Part shown: positions 16,040-25,462 of the stretch, piece by piece
Position numbering within the stretch: the stretch's first letter is position 1
Layout of the letters: every line of letters begins with the position of its first letter
Source of the DNA: Thalassotalea euphylliae
GTDB taxonomy: Bacteria; Pseudomonadota; Gammaproteobacteria; Enterobacterales; Alteromonadaceae
NCBI RefSeq assembly: GCF_003390335.1
Contig: NZ_QUOU01000001.1
Coordinates: forward strand, 3,100,001 to 3,164,000
Length of the DNA stretch: 64,000 nt
Reading direction: 5' to 3'
Made by a program: the position numbers and the translations under genes
Notes under the pieces: model-generated
Seen by the model: the letters and a program-made list of their open reading frames with translations, nothing else
Databases searched by the model: none
What the model was told of the DNA's origin: nothing

Positions 16040-18136
16040 CTATACCATCGATGAAAAAGGAAAATTATATTTTTTAGACATTAGCTCTCCTTCCTTGATT
16101 ATCGAGCTAGAGAACTCTGCTAATAGCGTGTCGAGATACGCTCGGTGCAATTGAGCTTTTAATGCTTTCTTTTCGCTAACAACCTTTAATCTTGGTATTT
16201 CATTTTCAATATGTTTAATTTTTGACACTATAAGCGCCGCTGTTAACGGTGTTTGAATCACGATACGTTTCCCATCGATGTCTACGTCTCCAATATCACC
16301 TATTACGTCGCCTAATTGCTGGTTTATGATGTCATACAAATCCTTTTGTTCTTCAATCGTATCTTCAATACCTAGTAATTTCGCAACGGCCTTGAGGTTG
16401 AGCACTTTAGTTTTATTAAATAGCTCTTCAACAGCGCGCGCATCTTGCTCCATCGCATCACCCACCTGTGCCGCAAAACGGCGCATTGATTTGATTTTTT
16501 CTGGGCTGCGCGAGCGATTTTCATATGTACTTTGTTTGGTTTCGAGATTGTGCGCTGTCAGCATGGCACCAACCTCTTTATCGGCCTTTTCTTCAAAGGC
16601 GGTTTTGTCATATTCTGAGTTTTCTTTCAGCTCAGCGGCACCACTTTTCCCATCTTCGATTTCGATGCGTGCTCTTGCGATTAAATCAATATTTAAAGAA
16701 ACATGGGGCATTTTATTGTCGCCACCGTAAGCAGGAGAGTTTTCCAAAGCTATCAAGTTATTTACTAATATCTTTTTTAGAAAAGCTAGAATTGGTGCAG
16801 CCTCCTCCTTAAGCTCGGCTTTCATGTGTTTATGCACTTCGGTATTCTCATCGAGCAAATCAATAAAAAAATGATCTAAACGTCCTTTCTTTGTACCAAT
16901 CTGGCCTAAAACGTCGGTTTTTCCTCGCAACTTATGGTATTGAATAAGCTTAGGATTAACGCCTGGGTGTTGCTGTTTGAATTGCTCTAAAAATATCTGA
17001 ACAGTATTGTAAGGCAGGGTGCCTTTGTTCAATACTGACGTGGCATATTTAATTTTGCCTCTACCTTTATAGTATTTAAACTGCACGCCCTTATTGTTTG
17101 AAATAACATCGTTAAGGTTCATTCGATCTACGCCCGAACTTTGAATTCTGTGGCACGCTAAGATACATTGCATGGCAAATACTACTTCATGGCTCAAGCC
17201 GTGCAAATCGTTCATGCAATAGGCTTTCATGGTTTGCATCCTATACTTCTTTTTATTTATCGTAATCAGGGTTTTAATATCTCCTGTACGTTTGTTAATC
17301 CATCGTTTTAGCCATTCCTTGCGTCTAATCTTGATGTCAGATTCATCTGGCAAAAATTCATCTGGGAAGGGATTGTCATGCATAAACCTTTCGATTAGCC
17401 AGTTATCTTCAGTAGCAATAATTGTCCTCGCGAGTTCTCCATAAAGCCTTCTAGCTACGTTATATGTTGGGTGATTCTGATCGGATATTAGGGCATATGT
17501 CGGGTAGCTGTCTGAGCTTATTTGAAACGATTCCAAAGCCACTTTTTCTAGATTTCTGTTTTGCAGCAACAACTTGCGCTTATCATTAAACGTATTGATG
17601 ATGTAGCAACACAACAGTAATAGGGATTCAATCATTTCATTGCTAGTAAACCCTAGATCATACTTAGTTGATAAAGACTCCTTTGGATTGGGTTCTTCCC
17701 AAGTAAAGGTTGGAGCTTTAGTGATCATTACATAAAATTCTGGAATCCAGTATTCACAGTCATACACTTTTTCCTTTTGACCACCATATAATTTTAAAAC
17801 GTAAAGCATGGCAGTAACGGTGCTGTTTACAGAATTACTAGTTTTATTGGTAGTGGTCTTTATATGATTGGTATAACGGGAAAATATATCAGATGGCACA
17901 CCGCTATACTTCCTTATTAATACAACTGTGTAATCAAGAAAAGTTACTAGCCCCCTTCCTATATTAAGCTTAGTTGCATGAGACAGTTCACGAAAACTCT
18001 TACGTTTCGTGTAGTCTATATAAAGTAATAAAAAATTTTGACCATGCATGTCATCCGGCAATACCCATTTAACTTTGCCGTCAACTAAAATTACATGCTT
18101 TTCGTTTTTTTCGTTATTATCTACGACTAGCTGCAT
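16040..18136 (-). CDS. Tfp-like large protein of the recombinase block
   Basis: This 698-residue protein is encoded between two tyrosine recombinases and overlaps the first by one base. I see no full R...HxxR...Y catalytic set, although some segments (for example HRIQSSGVDRMN, near residue 335) recall a recombinase box I region. In SEs the gene at this place, tfp, encodes a tyrosine-recombinase-fold protein thought to act structurally. The C-terminal third is charged and helical. The SE assignment is from gene order, length and missing catalytic residues; the sequence alone does not prove the fold. Confidence 0.65.
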   Translation of the reverse strand: MQLVVDNNEKNEKHVILVDGKVKWVLPDDMHGQNFLLLYIDYTKRKSFRELSHATKLNIGRGLVTFLDYTVVLIRKYSGVPSDIFSRYTNHIKTTTNKTSNSVNSTVTAMLYVLKLYGGQKEKVYDCEYWIPEFYVMITKAPTFTWEEPNPKESLSTKYDLGFTSNEMIESLLLLCCYIINTFNDKRKLLLQNRNLEKVALESFQISSDSYPTYALISDQNHPTYNVARRLYGELARTIIATEDNWLIERFMHDNPFPDEFLPDESDIKIRRKEWLKRWINKRTGDIKTLITINKKKYRMQTMKAYCMNDLHGLSHEVVFAMQCILACHRIQSSGVDRMNLNDVISNNKGVQFKYYKGRGKIKYATSVLNKGTLPYNTVQIFLEQFKQQHPGVNPKLIQYHKLRGKTDVLGQIGTKKGRLDHFFIDLLDENTEVHKHMKAELKEEAAPILAFLKKILVNNLIALENSPAYGGDNKMPHVSLNIDLIARARIEIEDGKSGAAELKENSEYDKTAFEEKADKEVGAMLTAHNLETKQSTYENRSRSPEKIKSMRRFAAQVGDAMEQDARAVEELFNKTKVLNLKAVAKLLGIEDTIEEQKDLYDIINQQLGDVIGDIGDVDIDGKRIVIQTPLTAALIVSKIKHIENEIPRLKVVSEKKALKAQLHRAYLDTLLAEFSSSIIKEGELMSKKYNFPFSSMV

Positions 18137-19260
18137 TAGGATTTGCTCTTATATTTTTGAGCATATTCTGAATTGTTTAATGACAGCGTATTCATCACGT
18201 CGATGCGATTAGATATTACTGCATCGTAGAATATGTAGACTTTTGATGTTTCTTCATCGTGATGGCCTAGCCACTGAGGGATAAACACCATAGGATCTTT
18301 ATTTTCATCATAACAAAAGCTAACGCTATTGGTTGCGTAGCACTTTCTTAGAGAGTGGTAAACTCTAGCTTTCCAGTTATTCTTATCGCTACTTAATTCA
18401 GCCAAATTAGCGGTCTTTATGCGTGTAAACAATCTGCTAGCATAATTTAAATCCGTAAGCGGTTCCCCATTAGCCTTTGCCATCAAACTCCCTTTGAGGC
18501 TCTTACCTCTACCCCATAAGAATTTATTGATCCCAGATACAAGTTCAGGCGATATGTGAACTGTTCGCAACTTATTGCCTTTACCTATGATTTCTAGTTC
18601 ACCTGCTCTTATATCGTCCTTATCCTTTTCTGGGAACTGACGTCTTAAAGAGGGAGCGTACAAATTGTTATACGAAACCAATTCATGGGTTCTAAATCCA
18701 GCATAATAACCAAGTTTCAATGCCAACTCGTCACGCTCTCTTATGAATGGATTCTGAGCTTTTACTTGTGCTAATACTTTATCTTTAAACTCTTTATCAT
18801 CCATGTAGATAGTAAGTATTTCTCCCATCAGGAGATCTTTAACGTTTCTCTGTGCTTCACTGTCATCGTAAGAAAAAGACAAATAATCAATCGCATCCGA
18901 TATACCAATCTTTTTCATGTATGCGTAAAAATTGGATAAAACAGTGGCATGGTATTCTATCGTGCTTTTTTTATTGCCTTTTTTTTGACCCCGATAGGCA
19001 TTGAAATAGGCAGTCAAATGAGCGTCCGTCACATCTGAATAGCTCAGATCATCAGAAGCTTTTAACACTTCAAAGAAATCTTTTAAGACTTGTGCATAGG
19101 ATTTCGTTGTGGTTCTGTTATCGGAGATTCTACCGTTTCTGGCGACATGAAGAAGAAATAAGGAAGGTGCTAATAAGGGAATATCTTCATCATCAACAAC
19201 TGTACTTAAGTTGATTCCACCCCCCGCATATTTTATCCCTTTTACTTGGACGACTCTCAC
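18136..19260 (-). CDS. Tyrosine recombinase, IntA-like
   Basis: This 374-residue integrase has a SAM-like core-binding N-terminal domain (about residues 45-130). Its catalytic set is R190 (YYAGFRTHEL), K228/K230 (GKGNK), H302-x-x-R305 (YHSLRK), H333 (LGHH) and Y342, with the family spacing. It is the first gene of the block, starts 119 bases inside the island junction and reads inward, as intA does in SEs. Its upstream region contains the palindrome at 19301-19354. It should cut and join the element ends at the channel-gene target. Confidence 0.85.
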   Translation of the reverse strand: MRVVQVKGIKYAGGGINLSTVVDDEDIPLLAPSLFLLHVARNGRISDNRTTTKSYAQVLKDFFEVLKASDDLSYSDVTDAHLTAYFNAYRGQKKGNKKSTIEYHATVLSNFYAYMKKIGISDAIDYLSFSYDDSEAQRNVKDLLMGEILTIYMDDKEFKDKVLAQVKAQNPFIRERDELALKLGYYAGFRTHELVSYNNLYAPSLRRQFPEKDKDDIRAGELEIIGKGNKLRTVHISPELVSGINKFLWGRGKSLKGSLMAKANGEPLTDLNYASRLFTRIKTANLAELSSDKNNWKARVYHSLRKCYATNSVSFCYDENKDPMVFIPQWLGHHDEETSKVYIFYDAVISNRIDVMNTLSLNNSEYAQKYKSKS

Positions 19261-19951
19261 TGTCTACCTCTCTACTAGCAATTAATTTATACAACTTGTT
19301 CTTTTGTTGACATAAAAAACATAGGCCAAAGAAAAGCCTATTGTCAACAAAAAGCACAAGAAAAGACAAAGGTATATAATCGGTCCAATCTTCAAAGGTC
19401 GCAACGCGGAACAGGGTTAACATAGCAATGGACACATCGCCCCACAGCACTTCGTTTATCTCGGCAAAAACGATACTGCCAATAGCGGCATAAATGTAGA
19501 AAATCACAAACATCAACAAGCCAATGTAGCCCATTCGCGGAATGGCTTTGATTAGCGCATTAATGAGCAAACGCAGCTCTGGCACCATAGACACCAAACG
19601 CAGCACCCTAAATACGCGCAGTAAACGCGCAATCAACACACCTGAGCCACCGGCTGGAATGAGCGAGCCAATCACAATAATAGTGTCAAAAATGTTCCAG
19701 CCGCTTTTAAAGAATTCACCCTTTTTCTGATAGGCCAAAAAGCGGATCACTAACTCAATAACGAAAAATACCGTCACCGCAACATCCAGTATTGCCAAAA
19801 CCACAATACCCTCTGGCGGCAAGTTATGGGTTTTCGCGCCAACAAGTAATGCCGACAGAATGATGACGGCAATAACTATGCCTTGGAACCACTTACTCGA
19901 ATCAATTTCTTTTAAGCGGCGCTGCATTGAAAAAATAGTACCGGTTTTCAT
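19193..19951 (-). pseudogene. Chromosomal voltage-gated ion-channel gene, interrupted by the island after codon 191
   Basis: Codons 1-191 (19951 to 19379) encode a normal channel start: S1-S3, an S4 with RLLRVFRVLR, S5, and the pore filter T-F-E-D-W-T-D at 185-191. The frame then runs into island DNA for 61 foreign codons and overlaps the intA start, ending at 19193. S6 and the C-terminal domain are missing, so the product cannot gate normally. The upstream hydrolase stop is 3 bases away, which suggests that the two were one operon. The missing 3' end is not in this window. The island's own channel at 12352-13158 probably compensates. Confidence 0.9.
19301..19354. repeat. Interrupted palindrome near the island's right end
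   Basis: Outer arms CTTTTGTTGACA (19301-19312) and TGTCAACAAAAAG (19342-19354, one extra A) enclose inner arms ATAGGC (19321-19326) and GCCTAT (19336-19341). It lies between intA and the junction at 19379. It is a good candidate for a recombinase or accessory-protein site, or for an intA operator. It is not followed by a T run in the intA direction, so a terminator is less likely. Confidence 0.7.
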
Positions 19952-19954
19952 TGC

Positions 19955-20599
19955 CTAGCGAACTCCATCGCCAACAAAGGGATTCGTGCGGCGCTCCTCA
20001 CCAAAAGTACTCATCGGCCCGTGGCCCGGAATAAAGCGGACATCGTCCCCCAGCGGGAATAGGTTGTCGCGAATGGAACTGATCAATGTGGCGTGATCGC
20101 CTTTAGGGAAATCAGTGCGGCCAATAGAGCCTCTAAACAATACATCACCGACTTGCGCCAGCTTAGATTCACGATGGAAAAACACCACATGGCCTGGGGT
20201 ATGACCGGGGCAAAAATACACTTCAAGTTCGATGTTACCAAACGATACGGTGTCGCCTTGGTTTAGCCAGCGATCGGTATCAAATGCCTCAGCATGGGCA
20301 AAACCAAAACGCTCTTTTTGCATAGGGATCAAATCAATCCAAAATTTGTCTTCTTGGTGTGGGCCTTCAACTTTCACACGGTAATGGGTCGCGAGTGCTT
20401 TAGTCGCACCAGCGTGGTCAATATGAGCATGAGTTAACAGCACCTTTTCCAGAGTCAGCCCTTGACCGTCAATAAATGTGGTAATTTGCTCTACGTCACC
20501 ACCCGGGTCTACCACCGCAGCTTGCTTGGTTTCATCACACCAAAACACCGTACAGTTTTGCTGAAACGGGGTCACTGGAATTATCTTATATTGCAGCAT
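19955..20599 (-). CDS. MBL-fold hydrolase, glyoxalase-II-like (YcbL family)
   Basis: This 214-residue metallo-beta-lactamase-fold enzyme has the metal motif T-H57-A-H59-I-D61-H62, a further histidine in CPGHTPGH and one near the C-terminus (IPGHGP). The length and the GSIGRTDFPKGD stretch fit the short YcbL-like glyoxalase II group, which hydrolyses S-lactoylglutathione-type thioesters. It lacks the longer glutathione-binding C-terminus of GloB, so the natural substrate is open. It is cytoplasmic and its stop is 3 bases before the interrupted channel gene, implying joint transcription. Confidence 0.88.
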   Translation of the reverse strand: MLQYKIIPVTPFQQNCTVFWCDETKQAAVVDPGGDVEQITTFIDGQGLTLEKVLLTHAHIDHAGATKALATHYRVKVEGPHQEDKFWIDLIPMQKERFGFAHAEAFDTDRWLNQGDTVSFGNIELEVYFCPGHTPGHVVFFHRESKLAQVGDVLFRGSIGRTDFPKGDHATLISSIRDNLFPLGDDVRFIPGHGPMSTFGEERRTNPFVGDGVR

Positions 20600-20820
20600 A
20601 TTGTGCCCTACACTTAGTTTTTCGTCTTGATTCGATCATATGGGCTAATGTACAGCAAGCCAATAGCCAGCTGGGATTTAATACGCATTTCGCTGCAATA
20701 CGCTTATTTTTGTGACACTTACCCCGTTTTATCGCCGCTAAACCGATTTTCACTTCACTAACACCGACTAAATCGGTAAGCTCGGCTACATTAAAAAATA
20801 ACAATAACCACGAGTACACT

Positions 20821-22146
20821 TTGACCAGAGATTCTTTCCATTCCCGTATTGGTTTTGTTTTAGCAGCGGCTGGTTCGGCCATCGGTTTAGGTAATATTTG
20901 GGGCTTTCCCACCAACGCGGCGAATAACGGTGGCGGCGCATTTTTGTTCGTTTACCTGATCGTTACTTTACTCCTTGCCCTACCTGCCCTTTATGCAGAA
21001 ATTTACATAGGTAACCAAACGCAAAAAAACCCGGTAAGCGCGCTCGGTGATGCATGTGCTGAGCGTATGCCTAAGTTTGGCCGTTTTGCGGGAAAGCTTG
21101 GCCTTTGCGGCGCAATCATGATGCTAAGTTTCTATACGATTGTTGCAGGTTGGATGTTAGCTAATGCCCTGTCATCAATTGCAGCAATGCTAGGCAGTAC
21201 TGACTTATCGGTATGGCTGGCGACTGACAGCACGCTGCGCAACGTGATATTTACTCCTATTTTCATCGTACTTGGCGCGCTTATCGTGCATCAAGGGGTA
21301 CACGGCGGTATTGAGCGCTGGTCGGCCCGTTTAATGCCGATTTTATTAATCATGCTTATTGGCCTAATTGTTTACATCCTTCAACAAGAGGGAGCCATGG
21401 CCGGTTTACAACAGTATTTGATCCCAGATTTTAGCCAAGTCACCAACCCTAGTTTGATTATTTCTGCTATGGGGCAAGCGTTTTTCTCATTGTCTGTTGG
21501 TGTGGGTGGCATGATGGTGTACGGCTCGTACATGGCTAAAGATAAAGACATTGGCAAGCTGGTGTTGTCGATTGGCGCGCTCGACACCTTTATTGCATTT
21601 TTAGCAGGCTTGTTAATTATTCCCGCGCTATTTGTGGCGCAGCACGCTGGCCAGCAAGTGTTCGCGAATAACCAATTGATTGGCGAAGGTCAGTTAATTT
21701 TTCAAATTCTGCCGACTTTGTTTAGCTCAATGGGTACTATGGGTTTAGTGGTAGCAGCAGCGTTTTTCTCGTTATTGTCTATCGCCGCCCTGACCTCAAC
21801 TATTTCATCAACTGAAGTTCCCGTTGCCTATTTGGTAGAAGAAAAGTCGTTCACTCGCCGAACCGCGACATGGCTAATTTCTGCAATCGTGTTAACCGCC
21901 AGTATGGTGCTTGTCGCCTTTTTTGACGTGCTATTTGGCTTAGTGATTCAAGTACTCACAACCATTATGCAGCCGTTAAGTTGCCTGTTTTACTTTATTG
22001 TTGTTGGTTGGGTGTGGAAGCGTGGTAACAAGCTAAAAGATGAGTCGCGCATCGCAGAGAACAAATGGTTAGGCATTTGGGGCAACTATCTGGCGTTTGT
22101 CTGCCCAATTTTATTAACCGTTGTTTTTGTCAATGTGGCGTTTTAA
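20821..22146 (+). CDS. Sodium-dependent transporter, NSS/SNF family
   Basis: This 441-residue protein has 11-12 membrane segments and belongs to the neurotransmitter:sodium symporter family (LeuT/MhsT fold), which moves amino acids with Na+. The N-terminal signature RIGFVLAAAGSAIGLGNIW contains the unwound TM1 substrate and Na1/Na2 region. The TTG at 20821 is chosen because it places the typical short tail before TM1. No regulator is adjacent. A hairpin at 22268-22310 lies downstream. The substrate cannot be predicted. Confidence 0.93.
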   Translation: MTRDSFHSRIGFVLAAAGSAIGLGNIWGFPTNAANNGGGAFLFVYLIVTLLLALPALYAEIYIGNQTQKNPVSALGDACAERMPKFGRFAGKLGLCGAIMMLSFYTIVAGWMLANALSSIAAMLGSTDLSVWLATDSTLRNVIFTPIFIVLGALIVHQGVHGGIERWSARLMPILLIMLIGLIVYILQQEGAMAGLQQYLIPDFSQVTNPSLIISAMGQAFFSLSVGVGGMMVYGSYMAKDKDIGKLVLSIGALDTFIAFLAGLLIIPALFVAQHAGQQVFANNQLIGEGQLIFQILPTLFSSMGTMGLVVAAAFFSLLSIAALTSTISSTEVPVAYLVEEKSFTRRTATWLISAIVLTASMVLVAFFDVLFGLVIQVLTTIMQPLSCLFYFIVVGWVWKRGNKLKDESRIAENKWLGIWGNYLAFVCPILLTVVFVNVAF

Positions 22147-22267
22147 TACGCCACTGCTTTAGTATAAATACCCAGCTCCACAATAGCTGCTTTCGTTGGA
22201 CACAGTGCGCAAATAAAGCAAACGCCAAGCAGCTATGCTCATGGTGGGGAGTTAATCGCGGTAAAAC

Positions 22268-22310
22268 GCTAACGACTACGTAAACCGGCTATCAGCACCG
22301 AGTCGTTAGC
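22268..22310. repeat. Long perfect inverted repeat after the NSS gene
   Basis: Arms GCTAACGACT (22268-22277) and AGTCGTTAGC (22301-22310) are perfect over 10 bp with a 23-base loop, followed by AAAATAAT. It lies 122 bases after the transporter stop. It may terminate transcription, but the lack of a T run leaves its role open. Confidence 0.5.
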
Positions 22311-22384
22311 AAAATAATACCAATTAGGTAATATAAAACCGTTAACAATTCAAAATAACTTAGATTCGCATAATAATAATAACA

Positions 22385-23467
22385 ATGTGGTTTCAAAAAT
22401 TACTGTCCATTGGCACTGCCCATCAAACGTTTTCCGTGACGAACAAGGTTCGCATGATGAACCTGATAGCCGCTATCACCACGTTAGTCTCTGGTCTGTA
22501 TACCTTAGCTTATGCACTGGTGCTTGATAACACTGCTATTGCGTTAATCAATACAGTGTTTACCTGCGCTTATATGGCAACCTTAGCCTTTAACTATTTT
22601 CAGGCATTTCGCGGCGGTAAAATTTGGTTTTTTGCCACCCTGATGTTGCATTTAGTTGTTTGCACAAACTTATACGTTACCAAAGCTTCTGGCTTTCATC
22701 TGTACTTTTTCCTTGTGCCAACTGGCGTATTTTTACTCTTTGAACTGAGCGAAAAAACCGAAAAAGTCACGTTAAGTTTAATGGCGCTAGTGCTTTATTT
22801 TTACTGTGAAAACACCGTTAATCCAGCCCCCTTGATTGTGCTCTCTGACAGCTTTAACCATGTGTTATACCAATCGGTGATTCTGGTTATCATGCTGGAA
22901 GTTATTTTAGTACTCACCTTGTTTGCCAACGAAATAGAAGCCAATGAATTAAAGCTGACTAAACAAGCGACCACAGACGCCCTAACGGGGCTAGCCAATC
23001 GTCACGCTTTTTTTGAATGCGGTAACCACTTATTTAATTCCACCCAACATATGCAGCGCCCACTGACCATAGTATTGGTTGATATCGACTACTTTAAACA
23101 GATCAACGATCAATACGGGCATTTTGTTGGCGATGTTTGTTTAACGCAAGTCACTAAGCTACTTAGCCGTTTTTGCCGAGAGCAAGATATGCCTGCGCGT
23201 ATTGGCGGCGAAGAATTCGCTATTATTATGCCCGATACCACAGCCTCGGAAGCCAACAATATTGCTGAACAAATGCGTATCGCCATCGCGGCATTGCATA
23301 TACCGGTAGCCGGAGAGCAGCACTTTAAGTGTACCGCCAGTTTTGGCCTTGCCAGCGCACAAGCACATCGTCAAAGTTTAAAAGACACGCTTATTCACGC
23401 CGACAAAGCGCTTTATCTTGCCAAGGAGCTTGGTCGCAACCGCGTACAAAGCTATCAGGCAAGTTAA
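22385..23467 (+). CDS. Membrane diguanylate cyclase (GGDEF)
   Basis: This 360-residue protein has about six N-terminal hydrophobic segments (residues 25-190) and a C-terminal GGDEF domain that makes cyclic di-GMP from two GTP. The active site is G274-G-E-E-F278, and a complete inhibitory I-site R265-E-Q-D268 lies five residues before it, so product feedback is expected. The membrane part is not a named sensor domain I recognise. The protein stands alone and probably ties an envelope or membrane signal to biofilm/motility control. Confidence 0.93.
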   Translation: MWFQKLLSIGTAHQTFSVTNKVRMMNLIAAITTLVSGLYTLAYALVLDNTAIALINTVFTCAYMATLAFNYFQAFRGGKIWFFATLMLHLVVCTNLYVTKASGFHLYFFLVPTGVFLLFELSEKTEKVTLSLMALVLYFYCENTVNPAPLIVLSDSFNHVLYQSVILVIMLEVILVLTLFANEIEANELKLTKQATTDALTGLANRHAFFECGNHLFNSTQHMQRPLTIVLVDIDYFKQINDQYGHFVGDVCLTQVTKLLSRFCREQDMPARIGGEEFAIIMPDTTASEANNIAEQMRIAIAALHIPVAGEQHFKCTASFGLASAQAHRQSLKDTLIHADKALYLAKELGRNRVQSYQAS

Positions 23468-23605
23468 ATAACCTGCGCTTTCTGAACTGAATTAGTGGCT
23501 AATAGGCATAGGTAGCAGCTGTAAAAAGCCGCTAGTACAAAGGCAGTCAGAGCAAAGGCAGTTTGCGCGAAGCAAGCTGCACCACTGCTCTGCACCATCC
23601 ACCTG

Positions 23606-24904
23606 CTATTCCGACAATAAGGCCTTTGCCTCGGGCTCTTGCCCGATATCTACTTGCTCGATTTTCTCAAAGCGACGGGTAATTTTATCTGCGGAGGTGT
23701 GAATTTGTTTGACGTCATTCGCGGCTTGGTCAATATGGCGCGCTAAATTGTTAAAGCGCCCTTGAAAGCGACTAAAATCTTGCGCTAGCATCCCCAAATG
23801 CTCCTGAATGACATGCACTTGCTGTTTAGTGGCTTCGTCTTTAATCACCGCTCTAGCGGTAGTTAATATTGCCATTAATGTGGTTGGAGACGCTAGCCAG
23901 ACACGCTGCTTATTGGCATATTCAACCAAATCGGCGTGATGAGCGTGAATTTCAGCAAAAACCGCCTCTGCGGGGATAAACATGACTGCGCCATCAGCCG
24001 TTTCATTTTCAATTAAGTACTTACTGGCAATATCATTGATATGTTTTTTGATATCTTGTTTAAACTGCTTTTCCGCAGTCTTGCGCACCAATAATTCATG
24101 CTCAGGGTTGGTCATGGTTTGGTAGCTTTCCAACGGAAATTTAGAGTCGACCACGACATTACCGGTTGGCTTTGGCAGGAACAAAATACAGTCGGCAATT
24201 TTACCGTTTGATAAGGTGTATTGCAGTGCAAACTGGCTTTCTGGCAGTACGTTGCGCACCAGCGAATTTAACTGCACTTCACCAAAAGCGCCACGCGAGC
24301 GCTTATCGGCTAACACCTCTTGCAAACTAACTACGTTGCTTGAAAGCTCAGTAATTTTCTTTTGCGCATCGTCAATGAGCGCCAAGCGTTTGAGAATATC
24401 GTTAAAGGTTTGCGTGGTTTTTTCAAAGCCCTCGCTCAACCTCTTATCTACCTGCCCGCTGATTTCTTGCAGCCTTTTGTCGGTTGACTGGGTAAGTTTC
24501 TCAATACTTTGCGCTTGTTCATCACGGTTAACTTTCGCCATCAAAGTAAGCTGCTCTTGCAGTTGTTGCTGCTGTTGACGAAACAATTGGTTTAGCGATT
24601 GAAACTTCTCAAATAGCTGCTGTTGGCTGTTTTGATCGCTTTGTTTATGTTGCTGCATTAACTGTAATTTGGTTTCCGCCATCAACTCTTTTATTTGATG
24701 CTGATTATTCACATAACCCTGCTGAAACTGTTGGGTCAATTGGCTTAAACTCGCCTCAAGACGGGCAAATGACGCCTGCTGCTCACCCCGATCTTTTTGC
24801 CTAAAGACACCAAATAGACTAATAAGGAAATTAAGGATAACTAGGGCAAGTATTGAGCATAACAATAACTCGCTAGTGGATAACTGTTGGAAAAATTCGT
24901 TCAC
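23606..24904 (-). CDS. rmuC: DNA recombination protein RmuC homologue
   Basis: RmuC limits inversions at short repeats, and its core resembles a restriction-type nuclease. This 432-residue form has an N-terminal membrane helix (LLLCSILALVILNFLISLF), a long Gln-rich coiled coil (about residues 40-170) and the conserved nuclease-like domain (for example VVVDSKFPLESY and MFIPAEAVFAEIHAH). I favour the GTG at 24904, because it places the membrane helix near the N-terminus as in other RmuC proteins; a TTG at 24946 would add 14 residues. It is a single-gene unit. Confidence 0.9.
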   Translation of the reverse strand: MNEFFQQLSTSELLLCSILALVILNFLISLFGVFRQKDRGEQQASFARLEASLSQLTQQFQQGYVNNQHQIKELMAETKLQLMQQHKQSDQNSQQQLFEKFQSLNQLFRQQQQQLQEQLTLMAKVNRDEQAQSIEKLTQSTDKRLQEISGQVDKRLSEGFEKTTQTFNDILKRLALIDDAQKKITELSSNVVSLQEVLADKRSRGAFGEVQLNSLVRNVLPESQFALQYTLSNGKIADCILFLPKPTGNVVVDSKFPLESYQTMTNPEHELLVRKTAEKQFKQDIKKHINDIASKYLIENETADGAVMFIPAEAVFAEIHAHHADLVEYANKQRVWLASPTTLMAILTTARAVIKDEATKQQVHVIQEHLGMLAQDFSRFQGRFNNLARHIDQAANDVKQIHTSADKITRRFEKIEQVDIGQEPEAKALLSE

Positions 24905-24946
24905 TGAGCCACCGTGAAAACGCTTGTCGTTTAACGGGCGATACAA

Positions 24947-25462
24947 CTAATTTTCGCCCCATGAACACAAGCACTGTAAATATTAACAGTTATTAGTAAC
25001 ACAAATCATAAAAATAGGAAACGATAGCGTAGGCAATAGGAGAAAATATCCTACAGCAGCCTCTCTTTATAGCGTTGAATATAATCGAGGAATGCAGCAA
25101 ATAAAGTTATGCAAGCTTCAATATAACCATTTAATTTAATTATTTATTTTATCATCAAATGGCTAATTTCAATGATTAAGCATTAAAACTAACCTATTAT
25201 CTTTATACAGTAATTAAAGAAAATACGAGATTGTTGTTGCTAAATGAGTCAAAACGTCAACCAACTAAAAATAAAAACTTTTTTTGCGTAAAACAATCGT
25301 CTTAAAAGTGTCAGGTAAATTTCCAAATAACTCTATTTAATTAAAAATTTAATATTTATATTGTTGAAAATGTGATAAAAATATCGCAAAGGTTTATTTT
25401 TTTCATGATTAAATTAAAAATTCAGAATAAACCATTAAAAATACCATAAAAGGATTTTTCTA
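24947..25462. other. AT-rich intergenic stretch
   Basis: About 515 bases separate the divergent rmuC and PEP-CTERM-like genes with no coding signal. The part from 25080 to 25440 is very AT-rich with homopolymer runs. It presumably holds both promoters, but no operator or hairpin stood out. Confidence 0.5.

Larger units (their letters stand above)
1..19378. mobile_element. Genomic island, SE-type (strand-biased circularizing integrative element-like), left end outside window
   Basis: The right boundary is sharp. The channel gene read leftward from 19951 keeps family homology to codon 191 at 19379 and then becomes unrelated sequence. Just inside lie four minus-strand genes in the order recombinase, large non-catalytic protein, recombinase, small HTH/coiled-coil protein, which is the core order known for SEs (intA, tfp, intB, srap), with intA nearest the junction. 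DNA inside is visibly more AT-rich than the chromosome on the right, and the cargo is typical of islands (metal resistance, possible defence genes). The missing 3' part of the host channel gene is not found anywhere to the left, so the far end is probably before position 1. It remains possible that the part left of about 12 kb belongs to a second, nested element. Confidence 0.65.

Noticed and set aside
16278..16730. Plus-strand open frame opposite the Tfp-like gene
   Set aside because: It is fully inside the minus-strand gene, with Ser-rich composition typical of antisense shadows and no ribosome site.
20586..20915. Minus-strand open frame overlapping the hydrolase start and the NSS transporter start
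   Set aside because: It overlaps the conserved NSS N-terminus, and its protein shows no domain.
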